Part shown: positions 34,535 through 42,996 of the stretch, piece by piece
Layout of the letters: each line of letters opens with the position of its first letter
Numbering within the stretch: position 1 is the stretch's first letter
Assembly: GCA_947643615.1 (NCBI GenBank)
Contig: CANRWO010000012.1
Span: 1-64,000 of the forward strand
From: an uncultured Lachnospiraceae bacterium
GTDB taxonomy: Bacteria; Bacillota; Clostridia; Lachnospirales; Lachnospiraceae
Reading direction: 5' to 3'
Length of the DNA: 64,000 nt
Program-made: the position numbers and the translations under genes
Notes under the pieces: generated by a model
Databases searched by the model: none
Told to the model about the DNA's origin: nothing
Seen by the model: only the letters and a program-made list of their open reading frames with translations

Positions 34535-36712
34535 CTAACGGGTCAGGTACAGTTCAAAGGCAGCGTCATCACCATGCAGCCAGGGAAGCAGGATACCCCC
34601 TTCCATAAGGGCCGCCCCTGTGTATACTTCTCCGCTGTCCGATACCTTATATTTTGCCTGCTTATCTAATCCGGACAGCTTAAGCCTCCTTCTCAGGGAG
34701 TTTGGAACCGCCCGGAACACGACGCCGTGTACCAGCACCCGGCTTCTGTCCTCCGATACCCATGACCAGGCCGACATCCCGTCCTCAAAGGGATTGCTCA
34801 GACGGTAATATTTACCGTCATAAATCAGCTCCTGATATTCCTTGTATTCCCGGACCTGCCGGGAAACTTCCTCTTTCTCCCCGTCCGTCAGGCAGTTCAG
34901 GTCCAGCTCGTACCCAAAGCTTCCGGCCATGGCCACGATCCCCCTGGTTTTCAGGGATGCGCTCCGGCCTGTCTGGTGGTTGGGCACTGCCGATACATGG
35001 GAACCCACCGCGGAGACCGGGTAGAAGAAGCTGGTCCCATACTGGATAAAAGTCCTCTCGTGGGCGTCCGTATCGTCACTGCACCATATCTGAGGGCAAT
35101 AATATAGCATTCCGGCATCAAATCTCCCCCCGCCGCCGCTGCATCCCTCAAACAATATCTCCGGAAAATCCCGGGTCAGCCTCTCCAGCAGCCCATACAG
35201 CCCAAGGATATACCTGTGAGGCGCCTCTCCCTGCCGCTCCCTCGGCAGCACTGCCGAATACCAGTCGCAGAAGCTTCTGTTCATGTCCCATTTCACGTAC
35301 TCTATATGATTCTCCCCCAAAATTTTGCTCAGCACATGATACAGATAATCCACGACCTCAGGGTTTGAAAGGTCAAGGAGTAATTGGTACCGTCCCCTCA
35401 CAGGTTTCCTGCCGGGAATCCGGATCGCCCATTCCGGGTGCTCCCGGTACAGGCGGCTTTCTTCGGATACCGCCTCGGGTTCGAACCAGAGCCCGAACTT
35501 CATTCCCATGCCATTGACCTGTGCGATCAGGTTCTGCAGGCCGCCCTGCAATTTATTTTCATTTACAAACCAATCTCCCAGTCCCGAGCAGTCGGTGTCC
35601 CTCTCACCGAACCAGCCGTCGTCCAGCACCATCATGTCAATGCCCAGCTCAGATGCCTGTCTTGCAATGTCCAGGATCTTCTGCTGGTCAAAGTGGAAAT
35701 AGGTTGCTTCCCAGTTGTTGATCAGGACCGGCCTTGGCCCCAGCTTGTACTTTCCTCTGCACACATGGTTCCGGATCACATGGTGGAACCTTTGTGACAA
35801 TACGGCCATCCCTTCCCCTGAACAGGATAAAACAGCTTCCGGGGTATAAAAACTCTCCCCCGGGGCCAGTGTCCATGAAAAGCTCCCCGGATGGATCCCC
35901 ATCACAAAACGCACCTGGTCCAGCTGGTCCTTCTCCGCCTGGGCCTGGAACCCGCCGCTGTACATCAGTACCGCCCCCATACAGAATCCGGTGTTCTCCC
36001 CACAGGACTTCTCACATAAGAGTACCCCGGGGTTCTGCTGATGGCTGGAAGTCCCTCTGCCGCTGCCGCTCTCCTGTATGCCATGAATCAGGGGCATGCG
36101 CTCCGCCTGGCGCTCCATATTATGCCTGCCGTGGAAATGCACCCATTCCCAGTCCCCGCCGGGGATATCCATGCAGAGGCTGTGGACTCTGTTGAGGACC
36201 ACGGCGTCACTCCCCTTATTGGTCACAACCGCGCTCCTGGTGATCACGTCCGCCTCTTCCAGGATACCGTATTTCAAAATCACCTCTACATCGGATGCCT
36301 TGTCCTTTAAGACGATCTCCAAAGTCTCCGCCTCATCCTCACCGGCATATACTGCAGGCAGTCCGGGGATGGAGTACTTCCCTTTTGTCAGTCGGTATTC
36401 CCGGAACCTCAGGTCAAGGGCGGTGCTTCCGTCCCCGTGGGTGACGGATATGGCGGGGATCCTGAAATCCCCCGCCCCGCTGCCCGCATATTCCAACGGC
36501 AGTGTATCCAAAGAATAGTTTCTCCGGTTCCCCGCATCATAAGGGTTCCCGGAGAACCCCACATCCGGGTAGTCCAACAGATAGTCCATGCTGCAGCCTG
36601 TCTTCGCCCCATACCAGAGATGATACAGCACCCCAAATTCATCCGCTTTCATCTGATATAAGGTATTCCGTGTCTCTAACGAAAAAATATTGTCTTTCAC
36701 ACTAACTGCCAT
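34535..36712 (-). CDS. aga: Alpha-galactosidase, glycoside hydrolase family 36
   Basis: This cytoplasmic enzyme removes terminal alpha-1,6-galactose from melibiose, raffinose and related sugars. The 725-residue protein has the family order: an N-terminal beta-sandwich, a TIM barrel from about 320, and a C-terminal beta domain. The nucleophile region is YVKWDMNRSF and the acid/base region is CSDDTDAHERT. WEATYFHFD, DDGWFG and EGCSGGGGRFD are also typical. No signal peptide is present, which fits the importer encoded upstream. It is the last gene of the run msmE-msmF-msmG-aga and is followed by a strong terminator. Confidence 0.96.
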   Translation of the reverse strand: MAVSVKDNIFSLETRNTLYQMKADEFGVLYHLWYGAKTGCSMDYLLDYPDVGFSGNPYDAGNRRNYSLDTLPLEYAGSGAGDFRIPAISVTHGDGSTALDLRFREYRLTKGKYSIPGLPAVYAGEDEAETLEIVLKDKASDVEVILKYGILEEADVITRSAVVTNKGSDAVVLNRVHSLCMDIPGGDWEWVHFHGRHNMERQAERMPLIHGIQESGSGRGTSSHQQNPGVLLCEKSCGENTGFCMGAVLMYSGGFQAQAEKDQLDQVRFVMGIHPGSFSWTLAPGESFYTPEAVLSCSGEGMAVLSQRFHHVIRNHVCRGKYKLGPRPVLINNWEATYFHFDQQKILDIARQASELGIDMMVLDDGWFGERDTDCSGLGDWFVNENKLQGGLQNLIAQVNGMGMKFGLWFEPEAVSEESRLYREHPEWAIRIPGRKPVRGRYQLLLDLSNPEVVDYLYHVLSKILGENHIEYVKWDMNRSFCDWYSAVLPRERQGEAPHRYILGLYGLLERLTRDFPEILFEGCSGGGGRFDAGMLYYCPQIWCSDDTDAHERTFIQYGTSFFYPVSAVGSHVSAVPNHQTGRSASLKTRGIVAMAGSFGYELDLNCLTDGEKEEVSRQVREYKEYQELIYDGKYYRLSNPFEDGMSAWSWVSEDRSRVLVHGVVFRAVPNSLRRRLKLSGLDKQAKYKVSDSGEVYTGAALMEGGILLPWLHGDDAAFELYLTR

Positions 36713-36896
36713 GGCCTGTTTCCTTTCCTTTTTCCTATATATGAGTCATATACTCCCCATTTCTGCGCCGCTCTGTTGCGCAAAGCCGGGCATTCTCTCC
36801 TATCTTACCAACTTCTCCCCCAAAAATCAATCTCAAAATCAATGGAAGCAGGCACCGGGAACCCCCTGCCGGCCCGACGCCGTCCTCCCGTTCGCC

Positions 36897-37736
36897 TTAT
36901 CCTTTCACCGCACCGTTTGCCACGCCGCTCAATATCTGCTTCTGGCAAACGATATAGAAGATCAGGATGGGTATCAATGACAAAATATACGATGCAAATG
37001 CAAGGTTATAATTGGTGCCGAACTGCGTCTGGAAATTCAACTGTGCCAGAGGCAGCGTATTTTCGCCTGTCCCGGCCATGATCACAAGAGGCGTCATCAC
37101 GTCGTTCCAGGTGCCCAGGGCAGTGAGCACCGCCACAGTGGCATGCATGGGCCCCATCATGGGGAAAATGATCTTCCAATAGGTTCTCCATGTATTTGCC
37201 CCGTCAATGCCGGCAGCTTCCTCCAGCACCACCGGTATATTTTTAAGATATCCCGTGTAAAGCAGGATATTCATAGGCATATAGAACACTAGGTACAGAA
37301 GGATCACTCCCAGCCTGTTGCCCAGCCCCATCTGGGAAGTCTGCTTCACAAGGGGCATCATCAGAATGGAAAACGGCACAAACATACCGCTCACGATATA
37401 CAGGTAAATGATCCGAAAACTCTTTTTCTTCGCCATATTCCTGCCGATGGCATACCCTGCCACGGAATGGATCAGTATGGCAAGGCCGATGGTAGCCAAC
37501 GTGATCAGAAGGCTGTTGCCCAGGGAATGCCAGAAATCCGTCACCTCCATTGCCAGCGTGAAATTTCCCAGGCTCCACTTTGACGGGAAAGCAAGCGCCC
37601 CGGTCACATCGTTAGTCATCTCGCTGGGCTGCTTAAAAGCGATGATAAACGCCATATACAGCGGGAAGAATACGGTAATCGTGCCTATGATCAATAAAAT
37701 CGTCAAAACCCAGTTTATTCTCGTATCCTTTTTCAT
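36897..37736 (-). CDS. msmG: Carbohydrate ABC transporter permease (MsmG-type)
   Basis: This 279-residue inner-membrane subunit has six hydrophobic helices and the EAA loop EEAAGIDGANTWRTYWKIIFPMMGP, which contacts the ATPase. Its start codon overlaps the stop of the upstream permease (TAATG), so the two are coupled. With the partner permease and the solute-binding protein it should import alpha-galactosides. No ATPase gene is present in the locus, so a shared MsmK-type ATPase encoded elsewhere is expected. Confidence 0.92.
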   Translation of the reverse strand: MKKDTRINWVLTILLIIGTITVFFPLYMAFIIAFKQPSEMTNDVTGALAFPSKWSLGNFTLAMEVTDFWHSLGNSLLITLATIGLAILIHSVAGYAIGRNMAKKKSFRIIYLYIVSGMFVPFSILMMPLVKQTSQMGLGNRLGVILLYLVFYMPMNILLYTGYLKNIPVVLEEAAGIDGANTWRTYWKIIFPMMGPMHATVAVLTALGTWNDVMTPLVIMAGTGENTLPLAQLNFQTQFGTNYNLAFASYILSLIPILIFYIVCQKQILSGVANGAVKG

Positions 37737-38617
37737 TATAACTGCTCCTCCTTTTTACCCAGAACGGTCATTTGGAAAATAGATATTGCCACGATCACCA
37801 GGAAGAAAATAACGGCATTGGCGCTCTGGAAGCCAAACTGCCCGCCATCCATACCGTTTTTGTAGATCAGGTAGGAGATGGATTCTGTGCTCTGGGCCGG
37901 GCCTCCCTTTGTCAGGGACATGATCTGGTCAAATACCATCAGAAGGTTCTTGGTACTCAACACCAGGTTAATGGTTATAAAAGGGACCACCAGGGGCAAA
38001 GTTACCTTAAAGAACTCCGTCCACTTGTTTGCGCCGTCCAGCATACAAGCTTCGTATACGTCTTCCGGCACGGTCTGCAGGCCCGAAATATAAATGATGG
38101 TATTCATTGCAACCGCCTGCCAGACACCCACGATCAGGACGCCAACCCATGCAGCCTTTTCGCTTGCAAGGATGCTGTTCTGCAGCCAGCCGATGTGGAG
38201 GGCCGTCCCGGCGGCGGGGAGGATATAAGTGAAAATAAAGCTGAAAATGTAACCGATTACCAGGCCTCCCAATACATTAGGGATAAAATAGATCCCGCGG
38301 AGCGCACTCTTGAAACGGATGCGGCTGTTTAACCCCAATGCCATGATCAGGCTGAGTACATTCACCAATACGGTTCCTGCAAGCGCATATTTGAAAGTGA
38401 ACAGATAACTCTTGCCCACCCTGGCGTCGGAGAACAGATCTATGTAGTTACGGAACCCCACGTATTCGTAAGTGCCATACCCCCGGTAGTTCGTAAAGCT
38501 GTAAAAAAAGCCTTTCAGCATGGGCAGGGTATTGAATGTGAAAAAGAGGATCAATACCGGAATGATTATTGCCCAGTAGGTCTTGTCGCGATTCGTCATT
38601 TTGTTTCTCTTATTCAT
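37736..38617 (-). CDS. msmF: Sugar ABC transporter permease (MsmF-type)
   Basis: This 293-residue permease has six predicted helices; the first is near residues 13-33. The EAA-type loop EACMLDGANKWTEFFKVTLPLVVPFI lies in the last third. It overlaps the solute-binding protein gene by 4 bases (ATGA) and the next permease by 1 base. It forms the heterodimeric channel of the putative alpha-galactoside importer together with the 36897-37736 product. The specificity comes from operon context (GH36 enzyme, AraC regulator). Confidence 0.92.
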   Translation of the reverse strand: MNKRNKMTNRDKTYWAIIIPVLILFFTFNTLPMLKGFFYSFTNYRGYGTYEYVGFRNYIDLFSDARVGKSYLFTFKYALAGTVLVNVLSLIMALGLNSRIRFKSALRGIYFIPNVLGGLVIGYIFSFIFTYILPAAGTALHIGWLQNSILASEKAAWVGVLIVGVWQAVAMNTIIYISGLQTVPEDVYEACMLDGANKWTEFFKVTLPLVVPFITINLVLSTKNLLMVFDQIMSLTKGGPAQSTESISYLIYKNGMDGGQFGFQSANAVIFFLVIVAISIFQMTVLGKKEEQL

Positions 38618-39909
38618 CTTGCTTCCCCCATTTCCTTCTGATATTCCTGTACTTTCCTGATCAGGTCCCTGTTATACCTCTTCCAGTCCGTGTCAAAACG
38701 CTGCAGGAAGGTGTCCAGCGCATTGTCACTCTGATCCAGCAGGAAGGTCTGGATCATGGCATCCACACTCATCTCACTGGGATAATGGTGGTCCTGATAG
38801 TCGGCCATTCTACCGCTCTGGATATAAGGCCCCATGTCCTCCAGCTCTTTGGCCAGCTCGAACTCCCCTTCCTTGCAGGCCACTCCGCCCTGGTCACTGA
38901 GATAAAGATTTATGGTATCGTCCTCGTACAGGAATCGCAGCACCTCATAGACAGCCTCTTTGTTTTCGCTCTCCTTCATCACGCAAAACTGCAGGTCAAT
39001 TCCGGAGTTCAACAGGTTATCGGCCTCATTCTCATTTGCGGGAAATACAAAGGAACCGATATTCAAGTCCGGGTTCACCGACTTAATCTGGGGGATTGCA
39101 TAGCTTCCGATGGGATACATTGCCGCCTCCCCCCTTGCAAATGCCGTACAGGCATCATTGTAGCTGTAAGCGTAGGGATTAGGCTCCGCATACTGGAGCA
39201 GCATCCTGGTCTTCTCCGCTGTTTCCCGGTAGGCCGCTTCAAAAGTAGTTTCGCCTCTGTTCACCTGGTTACAGGTATCGGAATCGGCCAGTCCCACCGC
39301 CAGGGCATTCCACGGCGCCAGGCAGGTCCATGTATCCTTATATCCCAGGTACAAAGGCTGGATCCCGCTGCTCTGTATCTCCTCACAAAGGGCAAGGAAA
39401 CCGTCCCAGGTCTGGGGCACTTCCCAGCCATGCTCCGTAAAGAGATCCCTGTTATAGAGGATCCCTGCTGCATTAGCCATATAAGGCAGCGCATAGGTCC
39501 CTTCCATGGGAATGTACTCCAATTCCTTAAGTATATCCATGTAAGCAGGCTTCACCTCTGCTATGCCCTGGAAATCCGAGATATCCATGAACAGATCCGC
39601 ATCCAGGAAATTGGAATAATTATTGTCCCCTCCGATACCCACAATATCAGGATAATCTTCCCTGACAAATCGGGTTTTCAAAATAATCATTGCCTCATTG
39701 GGTGAATTGACCGTCAAATGAATGTCGTCATGGGTCGCATTAAAGCGCTGGGCGATCTGCTCAAACGCCGCAACCGCTTCCGGCTTGTACGATACCAGCT
39801 CCACCTCCGTCTTGCCGTCCGCCCTCTCCTGCCCACAGCCACACAGGCCGATCGCGCTGAGTGCTGCCATGGCCGTAAGTAAAAATTTCGAGATCTTCTT
39901 TTTCGCCAT
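38614..39909 (-). CDS. msmE: Extracellular sugar-binding lipoprotein (MsmE-type)
   Basis: This is the high-affinity binding protein of the importer, family 1 type, about 431 residues. The start is the ATG at 39909, six bases after AAGGAGG. The signal peptide (AKKKISKFLLTAMAALSAIG) ends in a lipobox with LCGC, giving a lipidated Cys. Typical segments are PDIVGIGGDNNY, LPYMANAAGILYNRDLF and AFARGEAAMYPIGSYA. It is the first gene of the alpha-galactoside operon, divergent from the AraC gene at 40555. Substrate assignment rests on the linked GH36 gene. Confidence 0.93.
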   Translation of the reverse strand: MAKKKISKFLLTAMAALSAIGLCGCGQERADGKTEVELVSYKPEAVAAFEQIAQRFNATHDDIHLTVNSPNEAMIILKTRFVREDYPDIVGIGGDNNYSNFLDADLFMDISDFQGIAEVKPAYMDILKELEYIPMEGTYALPYMANAAGILYNRDLFTEHGWEVPQTWDGFLALCEEIQSSGIQPLYLGYKDTWTCLAPWNALAVGLADSDTCNQVNRGETTFEAAYRETAEKTRMLLQYAEPNPYAYSYNDACTAFARGEAAMYPIGSYAIPQIKSVNPDLNIGSFVFPANENEADNLLNSGIDLQFCVMKESENKEAVYEVLRFLYEDDTINLYLSDQGGVACKEGEFELAKELEDMGPYIQSGRMADYQDHHYPSEMSVDAMIQTFLLDQSDNALDTFLQRFDTDWKRYNRDLIRKVQEYQKEMGEAR

Positions 39910-40201
39910 TTTCTGCCTCCTTCTATTCCGGTTCCTACCCCGCATTTCAGCGCTGCAGGGCACATCCAACCTGGGGATGTTTTCACGCTTTTTAAATTAT
40001 ATTTAGTATAACATACCAATATGCTACTACAAATATCAGCATTTTTGAATTTTTATACCATTATGCTTGATTTTATGCTATAATGCATTTGTAGGACGCA
40101 TTTTGGTATATAAGGCCCTTTCCCACAGCAAAATAATTCCTTACGCTGCCCAAAGGACGGCGAGGAAATGGGCATTATTTAATTAGGAAACAGACGTTAG
40201 C

Positions 40202-40246
40202 TTGAAGAATCATATTGATACAATGGTTTTTCAAAGGGCAATTTGA
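40202..40246 (+). CDS. Leader peptide 1 of the AraC leader (14 aa)
   Basis: The TTG-started ORF reads L/M-KNHIDTMVFQRAI and then TGA. An AGGAAA element lies 11 bases upstream, which is weak. The peptide is similar to the third one (KN-x-x-D-x-x-V/I-F-Q-x-A-I), and both end in the same TGAG context. The coding sequence is itself an imperfect hairpin. It may be a regulatory peptide whose translation alters RNA folding downstream; this is inference. Confidence 0.45.
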   Translation: MKNHIDTMVFQRAI

Positions 40247-40275
40247 GCCGCCATAAGGCGGCAGGGGGAATTCGT

Positions 40276-40344
40276 GTGAAAAGCCACACTGATGTGCTGA
40301 TTTTCACAAACAGATTTGTGCCGGAGCGTCACAAATTTGTTTGA
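40276..40344 (+). CDS. Leader peptide 2 of the AraC leader (22 aa)
   Basis: The GTG-started ORF begins V/M-KSHTDVLIFTNRFV, then PERHKFV and TGA. A GGGGG ribosome binding site is 7 bases upstream (40264-40268). The first nine codons match peptides 1 and 3 in pattern (K-N/S-H-x-D-x-x-I-F), while the tail differs and runs into the following stem. It belongs to the second module of the leader. Confidence 0.45.
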   Translation: MKSHTDVLIFTNRFVPERHKFV

Positions 40345-40408
40345 TGGCAGACGCAAATTTGATATTTGCGTCGCCCCGTCGCGTAAACGCTCCGGAATGG
40401 AGATTAGA

Positions 40409-40453
40409 TTGAAAAATAAGTCTGATGACTTTATTTTTCAATCGGCAATTTGA
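40409..40453 (+). CDS. Leader peptide 3 of the AraC leader (14 aa)
   Basis: The TTG-started ORF reads L/M-KNKSDDFIFQSAI and then TGA, with GGAG six bases upstream (40399-40402). Compared with peptide 1 it keeps KN, D, FQ and AI with mostly conservative changes between, although the nucleotides of the hairpin differ on both arms. Selection may therefore act on the peptide, on the RNA fold, or on both. Confidence 0.45.
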   Translation: MKNKSDDFIFQSAI

Positions 40454-40554
40454 GTCAGAGCCTCAAATATGCCCTGATCGCAGATGAGAAATCGCCTGCG
40501 CGAATTTCTCATCGCGTGTCATCGCAGTAAACTGCTCTGACATGGAGGATTAGT

Positions 40555-41397
40555 ATGAGCGATTGGCTGTTTTCAATCTTTCCGAATGAGAACTTTATTG
40601 ACTTGGGTTTATATCAGTATGGCTGGGAACAGTGCAGCCCGTCCCATTCCTTTGGGCCCGCTTCCAGGAACCATTACCTGTTTCACTATGTGTTTTCCGG
40701 TACCGGCATTCTCCATGCGGACAATGCCGCAGGTGAGACACAGGACTATTCCATCAAAAGCGGACAGGGATTCCTGATATTTCCCGGGCAGATCACTACA
40801 TATATCGCAGACAAGGAACTCCCCTGGGAATATGCCTGGGTTGAGTTTGACGGGTTGAGGGTGAAGGAAGCGCTTGACAGGACGGACCTGTCCAAAAACC
40901 AGCCGGTGTACCGCTCCCATTCCAAGGAAGCCAGGGAAAAAATGGCGGATGAGATGATGTATATCGTACGGCACTCCGACGAATCCCCATTTCACCTGAT
41001 CGGGCATCTGTACCTTTTTTTTGATTACCTGATTCAGTCAACCAAGTCTGCCTCCCCGGTTGGCAGCAGTAAAATGAGTGATTTTTACATCAAAGAAGCA
41101 ATCAGCTTCATTGAACAGAATTTTCAGAATAACATAACTATAGAAGACATTGCATCCGTATGCGGGATCAACCGCAGCTATTTCGGGAAGATTTTCCATA
41201 AATCGGTTGGAAAATCCCCCCAGGAATTCCTCATTAATTACCGTATGGTAAAAGCCACGGAATTATTAAAGCTGACTTCCCTGTCCATCGCAGACATCAG
41301 TTCTGCCGTAGGATACGAAAATCAGCTCCATTTTTCACGTGCATTTAAAACGGTATATGGCATTTCACCCCGGACGTGGCGCGACCGGCATAAGTGA
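40555..41397 (+). CDS. AraC family regulator of the alpha-galactoside locus (MsmR/RafR-type)
   Basis: This 280-residue activator has an N-terminal cupin domain with SGTGILHADN and GQGFLIFPGQITTY. Two C-terminal helix-turn-helix motifs follow: ITIEDIASVCGINRSYFGKIF and LSIADISSAVGYENQLHFSRAF, then the closing YGISPRTWR. The ATG follows GGAGG at 40544-40548. It is divergent from msmE and by analogy with msm/raf loci activates msmEFG-aga in response to an alpha-galactoside. The gene is preceded by an unusually long modular leader, so its own synthesis is probably controlled after transcription starts. Confidence 0.92.
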   Translation: MSDWLFSIFPNENFIDLGLYQYGWEQCSPSHSFGPASRNHYLFHYVFSGTGILHADNAAGETQDYSIKSGQGFLIFPGQITTYIADKELPWEYAWVEFDGLRVKEALDRTDLSKNQPVYRSHSKEAREKMADEMMYIVRHSDESPFHLIGHLYLFFDYLIQSTKSASPVGSSKMSDFYIKEAISFIEQNFQNNITIEDIASVCGINRSYFGKIFHKSVGKSPQEFLINYRMVKATELLKLTSLSIADISSAVGYENQLHFSRAFKTVYGISPRTWRDRHK

Positions 41398-41577
41398 TGT
41401 GATGCGGTTCACGCCTCTTAAGCTTTTTTGTTATCTGTTCCTCGGCTATCCGCTTGAATACCGTTTCCATTTTTTCAGTGCCTACATAGTGCCTTTCCAC
41501 ACAAGGATAAAACTATCTTCATAAAACTCATCGCTAAATAATCCGTTCTGAACCGTCTTAAAAGTGATTTTTACATT

Positions 41578-42090
41578 TCATGTTTCTTTCCTTTCTAACA
41601 GCCTTTTCTTAAACAAGAATAGTTTTGTCATTGTACCAGTCGCATATGCAATACTTAATATCATTGCACAAAATGCAGCCGCAAACGTAGCTCCCTGTAA
41701 AAAACCTGTCAAGAAAGTATCTGGCATTTGAATACAGTTAATAATAAAATTTACAATAAGTGCCAAAACACCAATTGTAGAATATACAATAACAATTATA
41801 GAACTTCGTTTTTTTCCTTCATTTTCATACTCAGCTACTTTTAATAGCGTATCCTCCATTTCTTTTTCCATTTTGTCTGTTCTCCTTTCTCCATCAAGAA
41901 TTTCAAGAAGTTCAACAGAATAGAAATCAGATAATTCCATCAACATATCCAAATCTGGTATATTATTTCCAGTCTCCCATCTAGAAACTGTCCTTCTGGA
42001 TACATTCAGCCTCTCTGCTAACTGCTCCTGGGACAATTCTTTTTCTTTGCGAAGCATTGCCATAAATTTGCCAATTTTTACCTGATTCAT
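41578..42090 (-). CDS. XRE family regulator with C-terminal membrane segments
   Basis: The 170-residue protein has an N-terminal helix-turn-helix (residues about 8-62: LSQEQLAERLNVSRRTVSRWETG). A charged linker follows, then two or three hydrophobic helices (about 96-116, 124-148), and a basic tail. Membrane-anchored XRE proteins of this type often control small membrane-stress genes. Lower G+C content than the flanking genes suggests it belongs to the accessory region that begins here. GAGGTTAATAGAAA precedes the ATG. No direct target is evident. Confidence 0.85.
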   Translation of the reverse strand: MNQVKIGKFMAMLRKEKELSQEQLAERLNVSRRTVSRWETGNNIPDLDMLMELSDFYSVELLEILDGERRTDKMEKEMEDTLLKVAEYENEGKKRSSIIVIVYSTIGVLALIVNFIINCIQMPDTFLTGFLQGATFAAAFCAMILSIAYATGTMTKLFLFKKRLLERKET

Positions 42091-42422
42091 TTTCTATTAA
42101 CCTCCTCTGTGTACCCTATCAGCATAAATGATTCTATAACCGAAGAACAGGACACAAAATGAGCAAACCGCTTATTTTTACTTGAGACACATCATGTCCC
42201 ACACTTTTTATAATAAAGATTTATTGATTTTGCCCGGCAAATCCCGATTGTGATTTGATGATTTTTAAGGAAAATATCAACTGTTATATTTTGTTATTAG
42301 AATTCCTGCTAACCTTTGAAAACACTAAGTTTATCGCAGGGAAACTTTCCCTTAAAGTTTCCCTTGTGTTATATCTTTCCACAGGGCATTACGAACCCTG
42401 ATAAGGGTTAAAATAAGGGAAA
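42091..42422. other. A/T-rich gap with an inverted repeat
   Basis: No complete gene is seen. There is a perfect 10-bp inverted repeat, GGGAAACTTT (42339-42348) with AAAGTTTCCC (42354-42363), followed 30 bases on by AACCCT/AGGGTT (about 42393-42408) and a further GGGAAACT at 42418. These could mark a terminator cluster or the edge of an insertion. Confidence 0.35.
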
Positions 42423-42566
42423 CTAATCAACAATTACTTGCTGAAAATTTTTTGTCCAATCAATAATTACGTGTTTATCGTATTTACTAATATTATCAGG
42501 TAGATTAGTTTTATCAAAAAATCTGTGTTCCAGTGCTTCTTCATCAGCAACTCTTATTACCAAAAT
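42423..42566 (-). pseudogene. C-terminal fragment of a NUDIX hydrolase-like protein
   Basis: An open stretch of 47 codons without a start lies immediately downstream of, and partly overlapping, the PNPOx gene in another frame. It reads ILVIRVADEEALEHRFFD, then LPDNISKYDKHVIIDW, and ends in TAG. The pattern E-HRFF-x(4-6)-LP-NIS-x-x-DKxVI-DW is typical of the last 40 residues of NUDIX hydrolases. A stop lies directly upstream in frame, so only the tail remains, probably from a deletion fused to the PNPOx gene. Confidence 0.5.
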
Positions 42567-42981
42567 CTATATCATATCTTGTTCCATGTGAGAATAAAAC
42601 ACCGTCCGTCAATTCAATGCGAAGAATACAAGTATTTTCATCATCAAAATTATTGTGTCCATTGTCAATCCACTCCTTAAAAGCCTCTCTTAGTTTCTTG
42701 GCAATGTTTCTATTTTTGTCTGCGCAAAACCAACCTAAGTTTACTCCTTTTCCATGTGCAGTAAACCAGTCGCCACTAATTGCCACGCATGGACTTTTTT
42801 CTATTTGTTTCATTTTATTGGAAAATGCGTATGTAATCACATAGAATGAACTATCTTCATAAAATCCATTCACATTACGGACATATGGCATTCCGTCTTG
42901 TACCGTTGCCAGAGCAATTATGTTGTCCTTGTTAAATCGCTCGTTCAGTATTTTCTCTGTTTCCAAAGTAAGTTTTTCCAT
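42544..42981 (-). CDS. Pyridoxamine 5'-phosphate oxidase family protein
   Basis: This 145-residue protein has the split-barrel flavin-binding fold (FNKDNIIALATVQDGMPYVRNVNGFYEDSSFYVIT). True PNPOx enzymes are longer, so this is a small FMN-binding protein of unknown substrate, common in anaerobes and sometimes linked to nitroimidazole reduction. GGAGG lies before the ATG. It is 15 bases downstream of an HTH-PNPOx fusion and surely co-transcribed. Its last codons overlap the NUDIX fragment, so the C terminus may be altered. Confidence 0.82.
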   Translation of the reverse strand: MEKLTLETEKILNERFNKDNIIALATVQDGMPYVRNVNGFYEDSSFYVITYAFSNKMKQIEKSPCVAISGDWFTAHGKGVNLGWFCADKNRNIAKKLREAFKEWIDNGHNNFDDENTCILRIELTDGVLFSHGTRYDIDFGNKSC

Positions 42982-42996
42982 CTTAATCCTCCATGT

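Larger units (their letters stand above)
40079..40550 (+). promoter_or_regulatory. Modular leader of the AraC gene: three tandem small-ORF/stem-loop units
   Basis: A TATAAT at 40079-40084 could start a leader of about 460 bases. It contains three repeated modules. Each has a purine-rich ribosome binding site, a short ORF whose own sequence folds into a hairpin (40202-40234, 40276-40307, 40409-40441), and after the ORF a closed stem: CCGCC/GGCGG (40248-40261), CCGGAGCG/CGCTCCGG (40321-40328 with 40388-40395), and GTCAGAGC/GCTCTGAC (40454-40461 with 40534-40541). Modules 2 and 3 also share an inner perfect hairpin (40350-40372; 40483-40513) and a small GC-GTAAAC-GC type loop just before the closing strand. 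Stem sequences differ but pairing is kept. Confidence 0.65.
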
